Shown in pieces: positions 52,581 through 62,706 of a DNA stretch of 64,000 bases. The first letter of the stretch is position 1. The number at the start of each line of letters is the position of its first letter. A program made the translations under genes and the position numbers. The notes under the pieces were generated by a model that worked only from the letters and a program-made list of their open reading frames with translations, ran no database searches and was not told the origin of the DNA. The stretch lies in assembly GCF_964031115.1 (NCBI RefSeq), contig NZ_OZ035006.1, positions 1 through 64,000 of the forward strand, in the 5' to 3' direction. This DNA comes from Spiroplasma endosymbiont of Clivina fossor (lineage in GTDB: Bacteria; Bacillota_I; Bacilli_A; Mycoplasmatales; Nriv7).

Positions 52581-52830
52581 AAAAGTTAAAGTAAAAATAG
52601 TAATTTTACATAAAAGCCTTTTAAAATTATCAAGTTGATGATTTTTTTTTATTTTATCAAGAGTTTTCGACAAAATTAAAATAAAAAATTATTTTAATGT
52701 TGTTTTTATAACCTTTTATTAAGATTATGTTTGTTAATAGTAAATATTTTGTTTTATTACTTATTTTTCAAATAAAATGATAATTAAATTGTAGTTACTT
52801 TTCTTTCAAAATTAATCAAATATTTTTTCA

Positions 52831-52852
52831 CCTAACAAAACTTTACGCGTCC
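52831..52852 (+). repeat. 26-bp dispersed motif, copy 3 (22 bp)
   Basis: CCTAACAAAACTTTACGCGT then CC, immediately before the truncated Zot-like gene. The stretch 52681-52852 is similar to 34376-34567. Confidence 0.6.
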
Positions 52853-53812
52853 ATAGAAAAAAATAACCATTTTATTGAATTAAATCGCACCTCATTTTTA
52901 ATTTTATGACATTGAGGAGCAATTTGATATATTTACAACGGTTATTTTAAAAACATTGTAAGTTATTTATTTTTAGCAGGTTGTATTTTAATTTTTCTTT
53001 TTAAAATCGGTAATTTAACACAAATTAACAAAGTTATTAACTTCTTAAAAAACTCACCATTAAATATTGTGATTGGTTCATTAGGAACTGGAAAAACCGC
53101 TTTTCTAGTATACGCATCAAAATTATTAAAAAAGAAAAAATATCATATCGCATCAACATTTCCATTACTAGAAACCCAAAAATTAAGTTTAGGGCATATG
53201 GGTTTGTTAGACTTTGATTATCCAGTATTGCCAGACAAAACCTTACTTTTGTGAGATGAAACCAACTTATTTTTAGAAGGAACTGATTGAGAAAAAAATA
53301 ATACCAAAAACGAAGAAACCGGTATTCAAGAATATTTCGCTCTGGCACGCCATTTTGGTCATATTGTGCTTGCTAGTGGTCAAAGAGATAAACATATTTG
53401 AGTTAAAGTTCGTGATATTGCTAATAATGTGATTGTGGGAATTCGTAAAAAACCTGTTAATATTTTTCGTCCCTACTTAAAAGTCATCTATGGTACCTTT
53501 ACGAGCATTGAAGAATATGAACGCTGACGAAACACCTTAATTGATGCTAAAAATAGTAAAAAGGGTCGTCGCATTAAATACCGTGATATCCCTGAACTTG
53601 ATATTTATTTTTTTAAATTAAAAATTCCTCTACCAATATTAAACACTTACAATTCTTTTTACTTAGCGTTTTTAAGAGATTATTTAAATTCAAAAGTAAA
53701 TCCTGACTATGAAGACAAATGCTATACTGACACAGCAATTGATTTAGAAGACTTAGAATATTTAAAAATGGATAAATTTAGCAAATTTTTAAGAAAAATG
53801 AAAGAAAAATAA
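52853..53812 (+). pseudogene. Plectrovirus Zot/pI-like assembly ATPase, 5' truncated
   Basis: 319 codons in frame, lacking only about 8-10 N-terminal residues (MKFCKWI in the 21062 copy) because the virus is joined to other DNA at 52853. A membrane segment (YLFLAGCILIFLFKIG, about residue 45) precedes the ATPase: NIVIGSLGTGKTA is the Walker A motif and LLLWDETNLF the Walker B motif, followed by VLASGQRDKH. Zot/pI proteins power extrusion of filamentous-type virions through the membrane. Read through Trp TGA codons; an internal start is possible. Confidence 0.8.
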
Positions 53813-53822
53813 CGGTTAACCC

Positions 53823-54080
53823 CGTTTTTAGTAGCGACAATTATTATTTAGACATTAATTAAATTAAGTTTTATTTAATATTTTTGTTTCATTATCAGTG
53901 CAATTCCAACAACAATCATAATTCAGAAAAAAATTGCCATTGGTATAAAACCAAATAAAAACTCAAATATATTATATACAAGAGTTCAAGCACCTTCTAA
54001 AAATTTTAAAAAAGCTTCTTCGGCGGTTAGACTATTTATCATATTTCACCTCTTTTCTAATATTGTCGCTACTAAAAACG
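53823..54080. repeat. 19-bp perfect inverted repeat flanking a reverse small ORF
   Basis: CGTTTTTAGTAGCGACAAT at 53823-53841 and its exact inverse at 54062-54080 enclose the 55-residue gene on the minus strand. The segment is absent from the other plectrovirus copy, where the Zot-like and MENLAK genes are adjacent. Confidence 0.75.
53875..54042 (-). CDS. Small membrane protein (55 residues) in the inverted-repeat segment
   Basis: ATG 54042 behind AGAGGTG, through Trp TGA codons to TAA 53875. A short acidic N-terminus (MINSLTAEEAFLKFLEGAW) is followed by two hydrophobic segments (LVYNIFEFLFGFIPMAIFF and IMIVVGIALIM) and a basic end. It resembles small plectrovirus coat or assembly proteins but is oriented against the surrounding genes. 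Confidence 0.55.
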
Positions 54081-54109
54081 CAATCAACCACAACATTATT
54101 TTACTCTAT

Positions 54110-54253
54110 ATACTTGGTACATAACCCTCAATTTTATTTACTATTTTGATAATATTATTTTCTGGGTGAAGTACAAATGTTAGATAAATACAAAAATGAA
54201 AATGAATTTTATGGTTTAGTAAACATAAAATGCTATAGTTATGTACCAAGTCT
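54110..54253. mobile_element. 144-bp MITE derived from IS5 type B
   Basis: TIRs ATACTTGGTACATAAC and GTTATGTACCAAGTCT, target duplication TAT on both sides, and a remnant of the transposase start (ATG then LDKYKNENEFYG in antisense relation to the full copy). No transposase remains. Confidence 0.82.
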
Positions 54254-54551
54254 TATGAAAGGAACAATAAAAAATGGAAAATCTTGCAAAAATGGCGGAC
54301 TTTCTCGCTCAAATGCTTTATAAAGTTTTTGATTTAATTTGAAGTCTTGAAGTACCGGGAACAAATATTCAACTAATATTTCCTTTATTCTTAACGCTGG
54401 CTGTAGAATTTCTTATGGCAATTATTCTCGGTTTTAGCAGTCAACAAGTTAATTTAGAAAAGCAACGCCGATATGCCGTTAAAAATAGTGGTCGCTTAAG
54501 TGCATGAGGAAAAGTTAAAAAACAAATACAACCAATAAATCCAAATAAAAC

Positions 54552-55697
54552 TTTTAATTTTGTCGAAAACTCTTGATATTTATTGAATATACTTAATTTT
54601 AGGTATATTTTAATATGATAGAGGTGGATAATAATTATGGAAAAAATAATTCAAGAACTAGTAAATACTTTAACAGATGATCAATTTTTAGAATTTTATG
54701 AAAAAGTCAAACAACAAGCAGAATTAATAAAAAAACAAAAACGTTTAAATGAAATTGATCAAAAATTTAGAGCGCAAGGTATTAAATGCCCTAAATGTGA
54801 ATCTTACCATTGCGTTAAAAATGGACATAATTCAGAAGGAAAACAAAAATATTTATGTAAAAATTGCCGTGCAAGTTTTGACGCTTTTCGTAATCATTTT
54901 ATTTATTGAAGTCATTTAAATTATGAACAATGAAATTTATTGATTCAAATTTCATTGCTGGGGCAATCTAGTAAAACAATTTCTCGTTTTATTAAAACTA
55001 CATTAAAAACTGCTTGATATAATCGTCAAAAATTAATGAAATCAAAACAATTAGAAAATACCCAATTAAAATTTAAAAAATTATCTGGTAAAATCCAAAT
55101 CGATGAAACATTTATTAAAGAAATCCATAAAGGAAATTTCAAATATAAAACTGATCCACGAAGAATTCACCTTGACCCATTCGCAACTAATACTAAATGC
55201 TGTATTCAAATGGCAATTGATAATAATAACAATATTTATGTTAAATCCACAAACACCAAACGTTTACAAAAACAATGAGTTATTGAAAATATGAACAAAG
55301 AATTAATTAACGAAAATTCAATTATTACTTCCGATATGCAAAAATTATATTTTTTAGTAGCAAAACAAACAAATTCTACTTTATGTGTAACTAAAACAAC
55401 AATTAATCCTGAAGCTAGTTATCGTAACTTAAATAAAATCAGTAAATTACAATCTAGTCTTAAAGAAGCCTTAATTCATTATCATGGTTTAGGTTTTACT
55501 AATATTCAAAATTATTTAAATCTCTGAAAATGAAAATACCAACATAAGGGTTTAACTCCAAATCAACAAACAGCGGTATTATATTTTAATGTATAAAAAA
55601 AGTTAAAGTAAAAATAGTAATTTTACATAAAAGCCTTTTAAAATTATCAAGTTGATGATTTTTTTTATTTTATCAAGAGTTTTCGACAAAATTAAAA
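54552..55697 (+). mobile_element. IS1595-like element, copy 7 (complete)
   Basis: Complete TIRs and 8-bp target duplication AATAAAAC. Confidence 0.93.
54637..55596 (+). CDS. IS1595-like transposase
   Basis: Intact 319-residue frame, identical in its visible motifs to the copies at 2450 and 6121. Confidence 0.85.
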
Positions 55698-55733
55698 AAT
55701 AAAACCAATAAAAACAAATCAAGGTAACTAACA

Positions 55734-55982
55734 ATGTTTAAACTAATTATTATTTTTATCTTAATAACTGTTCTTGGATTATTAGCTGGTAGTCATTTTG
55801 AAACTTTAACGAACTATATTAGCGAGGGTCTTGCCAATTTTAAAAAGTTTATTACTAGCAATTTAACAATTTTAGAACTATTTAAACCAATGGCACGAAC
55901 ATTTTCGCAACATCCAATTTTTACCATTCTTGGTGTTACTTGTGTACTTATTGCCTTATTTATTGTAATTAAAGGACAATAA
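55734..55982 (+). CDS. Plectrovirus two-helix membrane protein (82 residues)
   Basis: ATG 55734, 6 nt after the stop of the MENLAK gene (AAGGTAAC upstream). An N-terminal segment (LIIIFILITVLGLLAGS) and a C-terminal segment (FTILGVTCVLIALFIVI) flank an amphipathic middle. A near-identical copy lies on the minus strand at 60374-60622. Likely a minor coat or extrusion protein. Intact. Confidence 0.7.
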   Translation: MFKLIIIFILITVLGLLAGSHFETLTNYISEGLANFKKFITSNLTILELFKPMARTFSQHPIFTILGVTCVLIALFIVIKGQ

Positions 55983-56004
55983 AAAATATGAAAGGAGAAT
56001 TAAA

Positions 56005-56397
56005 ATGAAAAAAATTTTAGTAAAATTATTTAAAAAAGATAATTCAAAAGAAAAAATGTCATTAAAATTAAGAATTAAAAATTCTTTTAAAAAGCAGTGG
56101 TTAAAAATAGTATTAAGTATCATTTTCGTTTTTATAAGCTTATTAATTTGTACATTAACAGCAATCGATACTAAATGAGTAACTGGAACAAGTAACGAAT
56201 TTAATGATTTTATGAATAAACAGATGGTTGATTTCTTTGGCAAGTTCAATAGTGGTATTATGCTCGCGGGAATATTTGTTTTTTGATGAGGCGGAGCAAT
56301 ATATTTTGCAATTAAATTTGAAAAATTAATCCGCTTTATTATTAAAAAAATTAAAGCAAAAAGAATCTTGAAAAATGAAATCAAACAAACTCATTAA
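56005..56397 (+). CDS. Plectrovirus membrane protein (130 residues)
   Basis: ATG 56005 behind AAAGGAG, through Trp TGA codons. A basic N-terminus (MKKILVKLFKKDNSKEK) is followed by a membrane segment (IVLSIIFVFISLLICTLTAI), an external loop and a second segment (GIMLAGIFVFWWGGAIYFAI), with a basic tail. A homologue lies at 59959-60351. Its end overlaps the next start by 23 nt. Function in assembly is inferred. Confidence 0.68.
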
Positions 56398-56647
56398 TTC
56401 TTTAAAAAAATATTGATGGAGAATTTTATCTTACATTTTTATGATTACTATCTTTTTCATTTCATTTTTAAAATTGGAAATTAATGATTTGAAATTATTA
56501 TATGAAAAATTTGAAGCATTAATTTCACTTATGATACTAGGATATTTAGATATATGCATTACAATAGCGGTAATTATAAATTGTGGTGTTGAGTGACTTA
56601 TTAAAAAAATCAAAACTAAAAAAACAACAAAAAATAAAATATTTTAA
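56375..56647 (+). CDS. Plectrovirus membrane protein (90 residues)
   Basis: ATG 56375 inside the end of the previous gene, through Trp TGA codons to TAA 56647. Two hydrophobic segments (ILSYIFMITIFFISFLKL and LISLMILGYLDICITIAVI) and a very basic C-terminus (KKIKTKKTTKNKIF). Only the first part survives in the minus-strand copy (59886-59981). Confidence 0.6.
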
Positions 56648-56662
56648 AAAGGAGTGATAAAA

Positions 56663-58555
56663 ATGTTTATGAAAATATTTACCGTGTTAATTATTAGTTT
56701 CAATAACATTTTTACCATTCCGCAAAACATTATTAATAATGATAAAACAACAATACAACTAATTAGAACTAAAAGACAAAATGATAAAATTTATAATTTT
56801 GAAATTGAAAACTTAGAAAAAGTATATTTTCATCTTTTAAAAGATAAAAATAGAGTTGGAGAGATTAACATGTATCAAAAAGACAATATCAATCTAAATA
56901 AAAAATTACCAGAATTAAAAAATTTAAACAAACTTATTTTCCTATTTACAAAAGAATTTTACAATAATCAAGATAAACAAGATAAAATTACAAAATTAAT
57001 AACTACATATGGGCAAAAAATAACTGACCTTAACGGTCCTAATATAAAGCCACATGAGCTTTGAATAATTAATAAAAAAATAACAATCAAAGTACAAAGT
57101 ACAAAGTTAGAAACTTGAGACAATAGCGATAATACAATAGATTATACATTAAGAAATACAAGTAACTTTGAAATTGAAATTGAAAAAGATAGTACCGACA
57201 TTGAATTACCAACAGCAACTATTAGCTTTGACGGTAATCATAAATATAACGATGTTATTGATAATCTTGACTATTTAATGATTCATCGTGGTGATTTTGA
57301 TAAATTTAATTATTCTTATCTCTATTGAACACCAATATTTAATTTTGTTGACACCCTAGAAAAAGGTTATTACAAAGAATTTACGATTAAAAATTATGGT
57401 TTTAAAAGCGAAAGCTATTTTTATCACAAAAGTTCTACTAGTGAAGATAAAATAAATGAAAATGTTTTAAAAATTAAAGCTTTTAATAAAACCTTAATTG
57501 CAAGTAATAACTATTTACAATTATTACACGATGAAAAGGAAATCTGAAAATATGACACCGAAAAAACTAACGATTACTATCTAATTAAGTACCTTTTTGG
57601 AACCTTAAATTATCTTAATGTTAAATTTAGTTTTTTAAGATACGACCCTGAATTAAAAAATGACATTTACCTTTATTTTAAAAACAACATTCCTAGTATT
57701 AACAATAACGATTACAAAAATGTTTTTGATGAAATCTATGAAATTCTTGGCAATTTCTTTGCTAGTTTATTTTATGCGACTTTTGATATGGACGAAAAAA
57801 CTTATACCGAAATTGATTTTAAGGGAGTAGATAATTACAACAAAGATTACTTTATTCAAATCGGTTTCTTTTATCGCTCGTTAATTACTTTTTATCCCAA
57901 AAAATACTTAATCAATGTTACTGGTAATTCAGAATTATTACTAAGAAGTTATTTTTTTACTTTTGATAAAAAAACGCACCAAGAAAATTATAATGCGATT
58001 AAAAATAATAACAGTATCTATCAAATTGAATTTAATGTCCTTAAATCTTATGATAACAAACTCATTACTTTACCAACTAACAAGATTGCTAATAGTATTA
58101 ATTATCTTAACACCGACATCGATATTCGCTATGGTATTAATATTTTTACCTTAACTTTTCCTTTGTACCATAAAAAAATATCCGCTAATTACAATTTTAA
58201 AATTTATGACTTTAATGTCCTTAATTCCACAGCGTTTATACCTGATGGTTCAACTAATTCGGAATGAGATGACATAATCCCGCCAGCAAATTGTAAATAT
58301 TCTGGACGATGAATCCCTACTTTTAATGACATTGGCTGTGCCATTCAAAATGCTGGTATAAAAATGCTAAACTGAATGCTGACGGCGTCACAAATCATTA
58401 CAATTTTACGCCCGTTAGCGATTATTGCCAAAGCAACAGTTAACTTTTCAACTGCCATTTTTCCGATTTTTAAAACAGTGCCGGCCTTTTACTATACCTT
58501 TCAATTTTTAATCGGTTTTGCCGTTTTTCTAATGATTTTACGAATTTTTGTATAA
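56663..58555 (+). CDS. Plectrovirus adsorption/minor coat protein (ORF1-like, 630 residues)
   Basis: ATG 56663 behind AAAGGAGTG. An N-terminal export signal (MFMKIFTVLIISFNNIF) is followed by a long hydrophilic, beta-like external region and, at the end, two C-terminal membrane segments (ILRPLAIIAKATVNFS region and FLIGFAVFLMILRIFV). This architecture matches the pIII-like adsorption protein of SpV1-type viruses. It is complete through many Trp TGA codons. A segment near residues 45-75 (IYNFEIENLEKVYFHLL...) recurs in the lipoprotein-signal ORF at 58599. Confidence 0.75.
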
Positions 58556-58576
58556 TATATATATATATATATATTG
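58551..58576. repeat. (TA)n dinucleotide repeat
   Basis: About 12 TA units overlapping the end of the adsorption gene, 23 bp before the next ORF. It could alter promoter spacing for the lipoprotein-signal ORF. Confidence 0.75.
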
Positions 58577-58598
58577 AAAAAATAAAGGAGTTAAAATA

Positions 58599-58817
58599 AT
58601 GAAAATTTTAAATACAATAGCTCTTTCCACATTAACAATATTACCAATAGTTAGCTGTTCTAAAAAAGCAAATGAACCAGTAGAACAAAAAAATGAAGAT
58701 AACAATAAAAAAGATAAAATTTATAATTTTAAAATCGAAAACTTAGAAAAAGTATATTTTCATCTTTTAAGAGATAAAAATAGAGTTGGAGAGATTAACA
58801 TGTATCAAAAAGACAAT
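58599..58817 (+). pseudogene. Lipoprotein-signal version of the plectrovirus surface protein, truncated
   Basis: ATG 58599 behind AAAGGAG. A bacterial lipoprotein signal with lipobox (MKILNTIALSTLTILPIVSC) is joined to KIYNFKIENLEKVYFHLLRD and the following residues, which nearly match the adsorption protein at about 56790. IS5 A5 cuts it at 58818 after 73 codons. It appears to be a chimera of host-like lipoprotein signal and viral surface domain. Confidence 0.65.
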
Positions 58818-59885
58818 AGACTTCTTGCAAAATTAATATGATAATTATAATTTTTAAATTTAAAATAAATATAAAAGTGTTATTAAAATAATTTTTAGAT
58901 TATTTTTACAAATATTTTGTCATTAAAACATAATAAAAATTATTATTTACAATAAAAAAAGACTGAAATTTTAAATTATCAAATATATTTAAACTAATAG
59001 TTGTAAATTATAAATTGAAGCTATTAAATTAAATCTTAAAGCAAATCTTTTTCTACGATTTCGATATTTTTCACTAATAATTTTAAATTTTTTAAGTATA
59101 GCAAAAACATTTTCAATAACAATTCTCATTTTTGAAATTCGCTCATTATTTTGCTTTTCTTCTTTATTTAAAGGGTTTTTCTTTGATTTTCTTTTAGGAA
59201 TTAAAACATTATGATTAATTTTTTGTATGCCTTGATAACCTAAATCCACTAAAACAGTTGTTTCTGGTAAAAATTTAATTTTTGAATCTTTTAAAATTTT
59301 AAAGTCATGGTTTTTACCATAAGAAAAATCAGAACTAATAATTTTTTTACTATCTTTTTCAATTATAACTTGTGTTTTTATTGTGTGTTTTTTCTTTTTT
59401 CCTGAGTAGTGCTGTTTTTGTCTTTTTTTGGGCGTTGGATTTGGCTTTCAGTTACATCAATTATAACAGTCTTATCTTTGAAATAATCTTTTAATAGTGA
59501 TTTTTGACCAGTAAGTTGTTGAAAATTAGGGTGTTTTATTAAAGTGTCTTCAATTCATTTGATATTTCTATAACAACTACTTTCACTAATATCATAACTT
59601 TTTGCAATATGAAAATAAGTTCTATATTCTCTTCAATATTCTAAAGTCATTAAAATACGATTTTCTAATGATAATTTATTGGTTCTTCCGCGACGAAATC
59701 TCTTTTTTAATTCTTCTATTTTTAAAATTTCTAGCATTTTATTAAAAGTAGTATGTTTAATACCAGTTAATCTTAAAAAATTTTTATCACTTATTTGATT
59801 ATTTTTTTTAAATTTCATTTAAATTCCACCTTTTTATTAAAAACAACAATTCAATTATATTTTAAATTAATTTTGCAAGAAGTCT
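58818..59885 (-). mobile_element. IS5 type A element, copy A5 (complete)
   Basis: 1068 bp, perfect TIRs, target duplication AAT (58815-58817, 59886-59888). It separates the two oppositely oriented plectrovirus segments. Confidence 0.95.
58989..59818 (-). CDS. IS5-family transposase, type A (programmed -1 frameshift)
   Basis: Same intact two-frame transposase as at 15263-16092. Confidence 0.85.
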
Positions 59886-59981
59886 AATAATTTCAAATCA
59901 TTAATTTCCAATTTTAAAAATGTAAGGTAAAATTCTTCATCAATATTTTTTTAAAGAATTAATGAGCTTGTTTGATTTCAT
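59886..59981 (-). pseudogene. Fragment of the 90-residue plectrovirus membrane protein
   Basis: ATG 59981 (MKSNKLINSLKKY then W W R I L P Y), homologous to 56375, with an internal deletion and cut by IS5 A5. Confidence 0.6.
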
Positions 59982-60351
59982 TTTTCAAGGCTCTTTTTGC
60001 TCTAATTTTCTGAATAATAAAGCGGATTAATTTTTCAAATTTAATTGCAAAATATATTGCGCCACCTCATCAAAAAACAAATATTCCTGCTAGCATAACG
60101 CCACTATTGAACTTGCCAAAGAAATTAACCATTTCTTTATTCATAAAATCATTAAATTCGTCACTTGTTCCAGTTATTCATTTAGTATCAACTACTGTTA
60201 ATGCACAAATTAATAAACTTATAAAGATGAAAATAATACTTAATGATACTTTTAACCACTGTTTTTTAAAAGAATTTTTAATCCTTAATTTTAATGGCGT
60301 TTTTTCTTTTGAATTATCTTTTTTAAATAATTTTATTAAAATTTTTTTCAT
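59959..60351 (-). CDS. Plectrovirus membrane protein (130 residues), second copy
   Basis: ATG 60351 behind AAAGGAG. Homologous to 56005-56397 with scattered substitutions (for example NEFNDFMNKEMVNFFGKF against the other copy), so it derives from a related but distinct virus. Two membrane segments, basic termini, Trp TGA codons; intact. Confidence 0.68.
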
Positions 60352-60373
60352 TTTAATTCTCCTTTCATATTTT

Positions 60374-60622
60374 TTATCGTCCTTTAATCACAATAAATAA
60401 GGCAATAAGTACACAAGTAACACCAAGAATGGTAAAAATTGGGTGTTGCGAAAATGTTCGTGCCATTGGTTTAAATAGTTCTAAAATTGTTAAATTACTA
60501 GTAATAAATTTTTGAAAATTGGTAAGGCCTTCGCTAATATAGTTTGTTAAAGTTTCAAAATGACTACCAGCCAACAATCCAAGAACAGTTATTAAGATAA
60601 AAATAATAATTAGTTTAAACAT
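60374..60622 (-). CDS. Plectrovirus two-helix membrane protein (82 residues), second copy
   Basis: ATG 60622; differs from the copy at 55734 at few residues (TNFQKF for ANFKKF, final KGR for KGQ). Intact. Confidence 0.7.
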   Translation of the reverse strand: MFKLIIIFILITVLGLLAGSHFETLTNYISEGLTNFQKFITSNLTILELFKPMARTFSQHPIFTILGVTCVLIALFIVIKGR

Positions 60623-61561
60623 TTTTAGTTACCTTGTTTTGTTTTTATTGGTTTTATTTGTTTTTTAGCTTTTCCTCATGCACTTAAACGACCCTTATTT
60701 TTAATAGCATATTGGCGTTGTTTTTCTAAATTAATTTGTTGACTGCCAAATCCAAGAATGATTGCCATAAGAAACTCTACAGCCAGTGTTAAGAATAAAG
60801 GAAATATTAGTTGAATATTTGTTCCCGGTACTTCAAGACTTCAAATTAAGTCAAAAACCTTATAAAGCATTTGGGCGAGAAAGTCGGCCATTTTTGCAAG
60901 ATATTTTCGGGACTGTACAATTAACTGTGTCTCTAAGTAATTAACTTAAATTCACTCTGTCTTCAAATTTTATCATTAAATGTGAAATTGCACTACCCCA
61001 ATTTTGAATTGGCATCGTTCATTTCTTAACCATATTTTGAAATGCTAAATAAAATATTTTAAAAACTGATGCGTCATTAGGAAAAATCTTTTTATTCTTA
61101 ATGACTTTTCTTAATTGACTATTAACAGATTCAATCGCATTAGTTGTGTAAATAATTCTTCTAAATTCCTGAGGATATTCAAGAAAAATTATTAAATTAT
61201 TTCAGTTATTTTTTCATGATTTAGTAATTTGTGGATACTTTTTATTTCATTTTTCTGAAAAATGATCTAAAGCAATTAACGCTATTTCTTCATTAATTGC
61301 TGTATAAATTGATTTTAAATCATTAGCTACAAGTTTGCGATCTTTGTAAGGAACAAATTTTAAACTATTGCGAATTTGATGAACAATGCATAATTGATGC
61401 TGTGTTTTTGGGAAAACAGCTTCTATTGCATCAGACATCCCAGTTAAATTATCACTACAAGCAACAAGAATATCTTGTAACCCACGATTTTTCATTTCCG
61501 TAAGATTATTAAGTCAAAATTTGGCTCCCTCATTCTCACTAATTCACATTCCTAAAATATC

Positions 61562-62706
61562 TTTTAATTTTGTCGAAAACTCTTGATAAAATAAAAAAAA
61601 TCATCAACTTGATAATTTTAAAAGGCTTTTATGTAAAATTACTATTTTTACTTTAACTTTTTTATACATTAAAATATAATACCGCTGTTTGTTGGTTTGG
61701 AGTTAAACCCTTATGTTGGTATTTTCATTTTCAGAGATTTAAATAATTTTGAATATTAGTAAAACCTAAACCATGATAATGAATTAAGGCTTCTTTAAGA
61801 CTAGATTGTAATTTACTGATTTTATTTAAGTTACGATAACTAGCTTCAGGATTAATTGTTGTTTTAGTTACACATAAAGTAGAATTTGTTTGTTTTGCTA
61901 CTAAAAAATATAATTTTTGCATATCAGAAGTAATAATTGAATTTTCGTTAATTAATTCTTTGTTCATATTTTCAATAACTCATTGTTTTTGTAAACGTTT
62001 GGTGTTTGTGGATTTAACATAAATATTGTTATTATTATCAATTGCCATTTGAATACAGCATTTAGTATTAGTTGCGAATGGGTCAAGGTGAATTCTTCGT
62101 GGATCAGTTTTATATTTGAAATTTCCTTTATGGATTTCTTTAATAAATGTTTCATCGATTTGGATTTTACCAGATAATTTTTTAAATTTTAATTGGGTAT
62201 TTTCTAATTGTTTTGATTTCATTAATTTTTGACGATTATATCAAGCAGTTTTTAATGTAGTTTTAATAAAACGAGAAATTGTTTTACTAGATTGCCCCAG
62301 CAATGAAATTTGAATCAATAAATTTCATTGTTCATAATTTAAATGACTTCAATAAATAAAATGATTACGAAAAGCGTCAAAACTTGCACGGCAATTTTTA
62401 CATAAATATTTTTGTTTTCCTTCTGAATTATGTCCATTTTTAACGCAATGGTAAGATTCACATTTAGGGCATTTAATACCTTGCGCTCTAAATTTTTGAT
62501 CAATTTCATTTAAACGTTTTTGTTTTTTTATTAATTCTGCTTGTTGTTTGACTTTTTCATAAAATTCTAAAAATTGATCATCTGTTAAAGTATTTACTAG
62601 TTCTTGAATTATTTTTTCCATAATTATTATCCACCTCTATCATATTAAAAATATACCTAAAATTAAGTATATTCAATAAATATCAAGAGTTTTCGACAAA
62701 ATTAAA
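61562..62706 (-). mobile_element. IS1595-like element, copy 8 (nested in IS256 M5)
   Basis: Complete TIRs and 8-bp target duplication AAAATATC, with one A fewer at the right end than in other copies. Confidence 0.92.
61662..62621 (-). CDS. IS1595-like transposase
   Basis: Intact 319-residue frame, same motifs as the other copies. Confidence 0.85.

Larger units (their letters stand above)
49128..52681 (+). mobile_element. IS1595-like element, copy 6, with IS5 and IS256 nested inside
   Basis: The IS1595 left end (49128-49160) and the remainder (51568-52681) are separated by IS5 A4, which itself contains IS256 M4. The outer flanks are not direct repeats, so this copy sits at a recombination junction between the metallopeptidase arm and the plectrovirus segment. 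Confidence 0.9.
54274..55727 (+). pseudogene. Plectrovirus membrane protein (MENLAK type), split by IS1595
   Basis: ATG 54274 behind AAAGGAAC. MENLAKMADFLAQMLYKVFD, then a membrane segment (IQLIFPLFLTLAVEFLMAII) and a basic C-terminus. IS1595 copy 7 (54552-55697; duplication AATAAAAC) interrupts codon 93; removal of the IS restores a frame ending NKNKSR at 55727. The C-terminus differs by frame from the minus-strand copy (KPIKTKQGN). Probably a minor virion or assembly protein. Confidence 0.65.

Noticed and set aside
53037-53348. 103-residue minus-strand ORF opposite the Zot-like gene
   Set aside because: Shadow frame; the plus strand has the Walker A/B ATPase.
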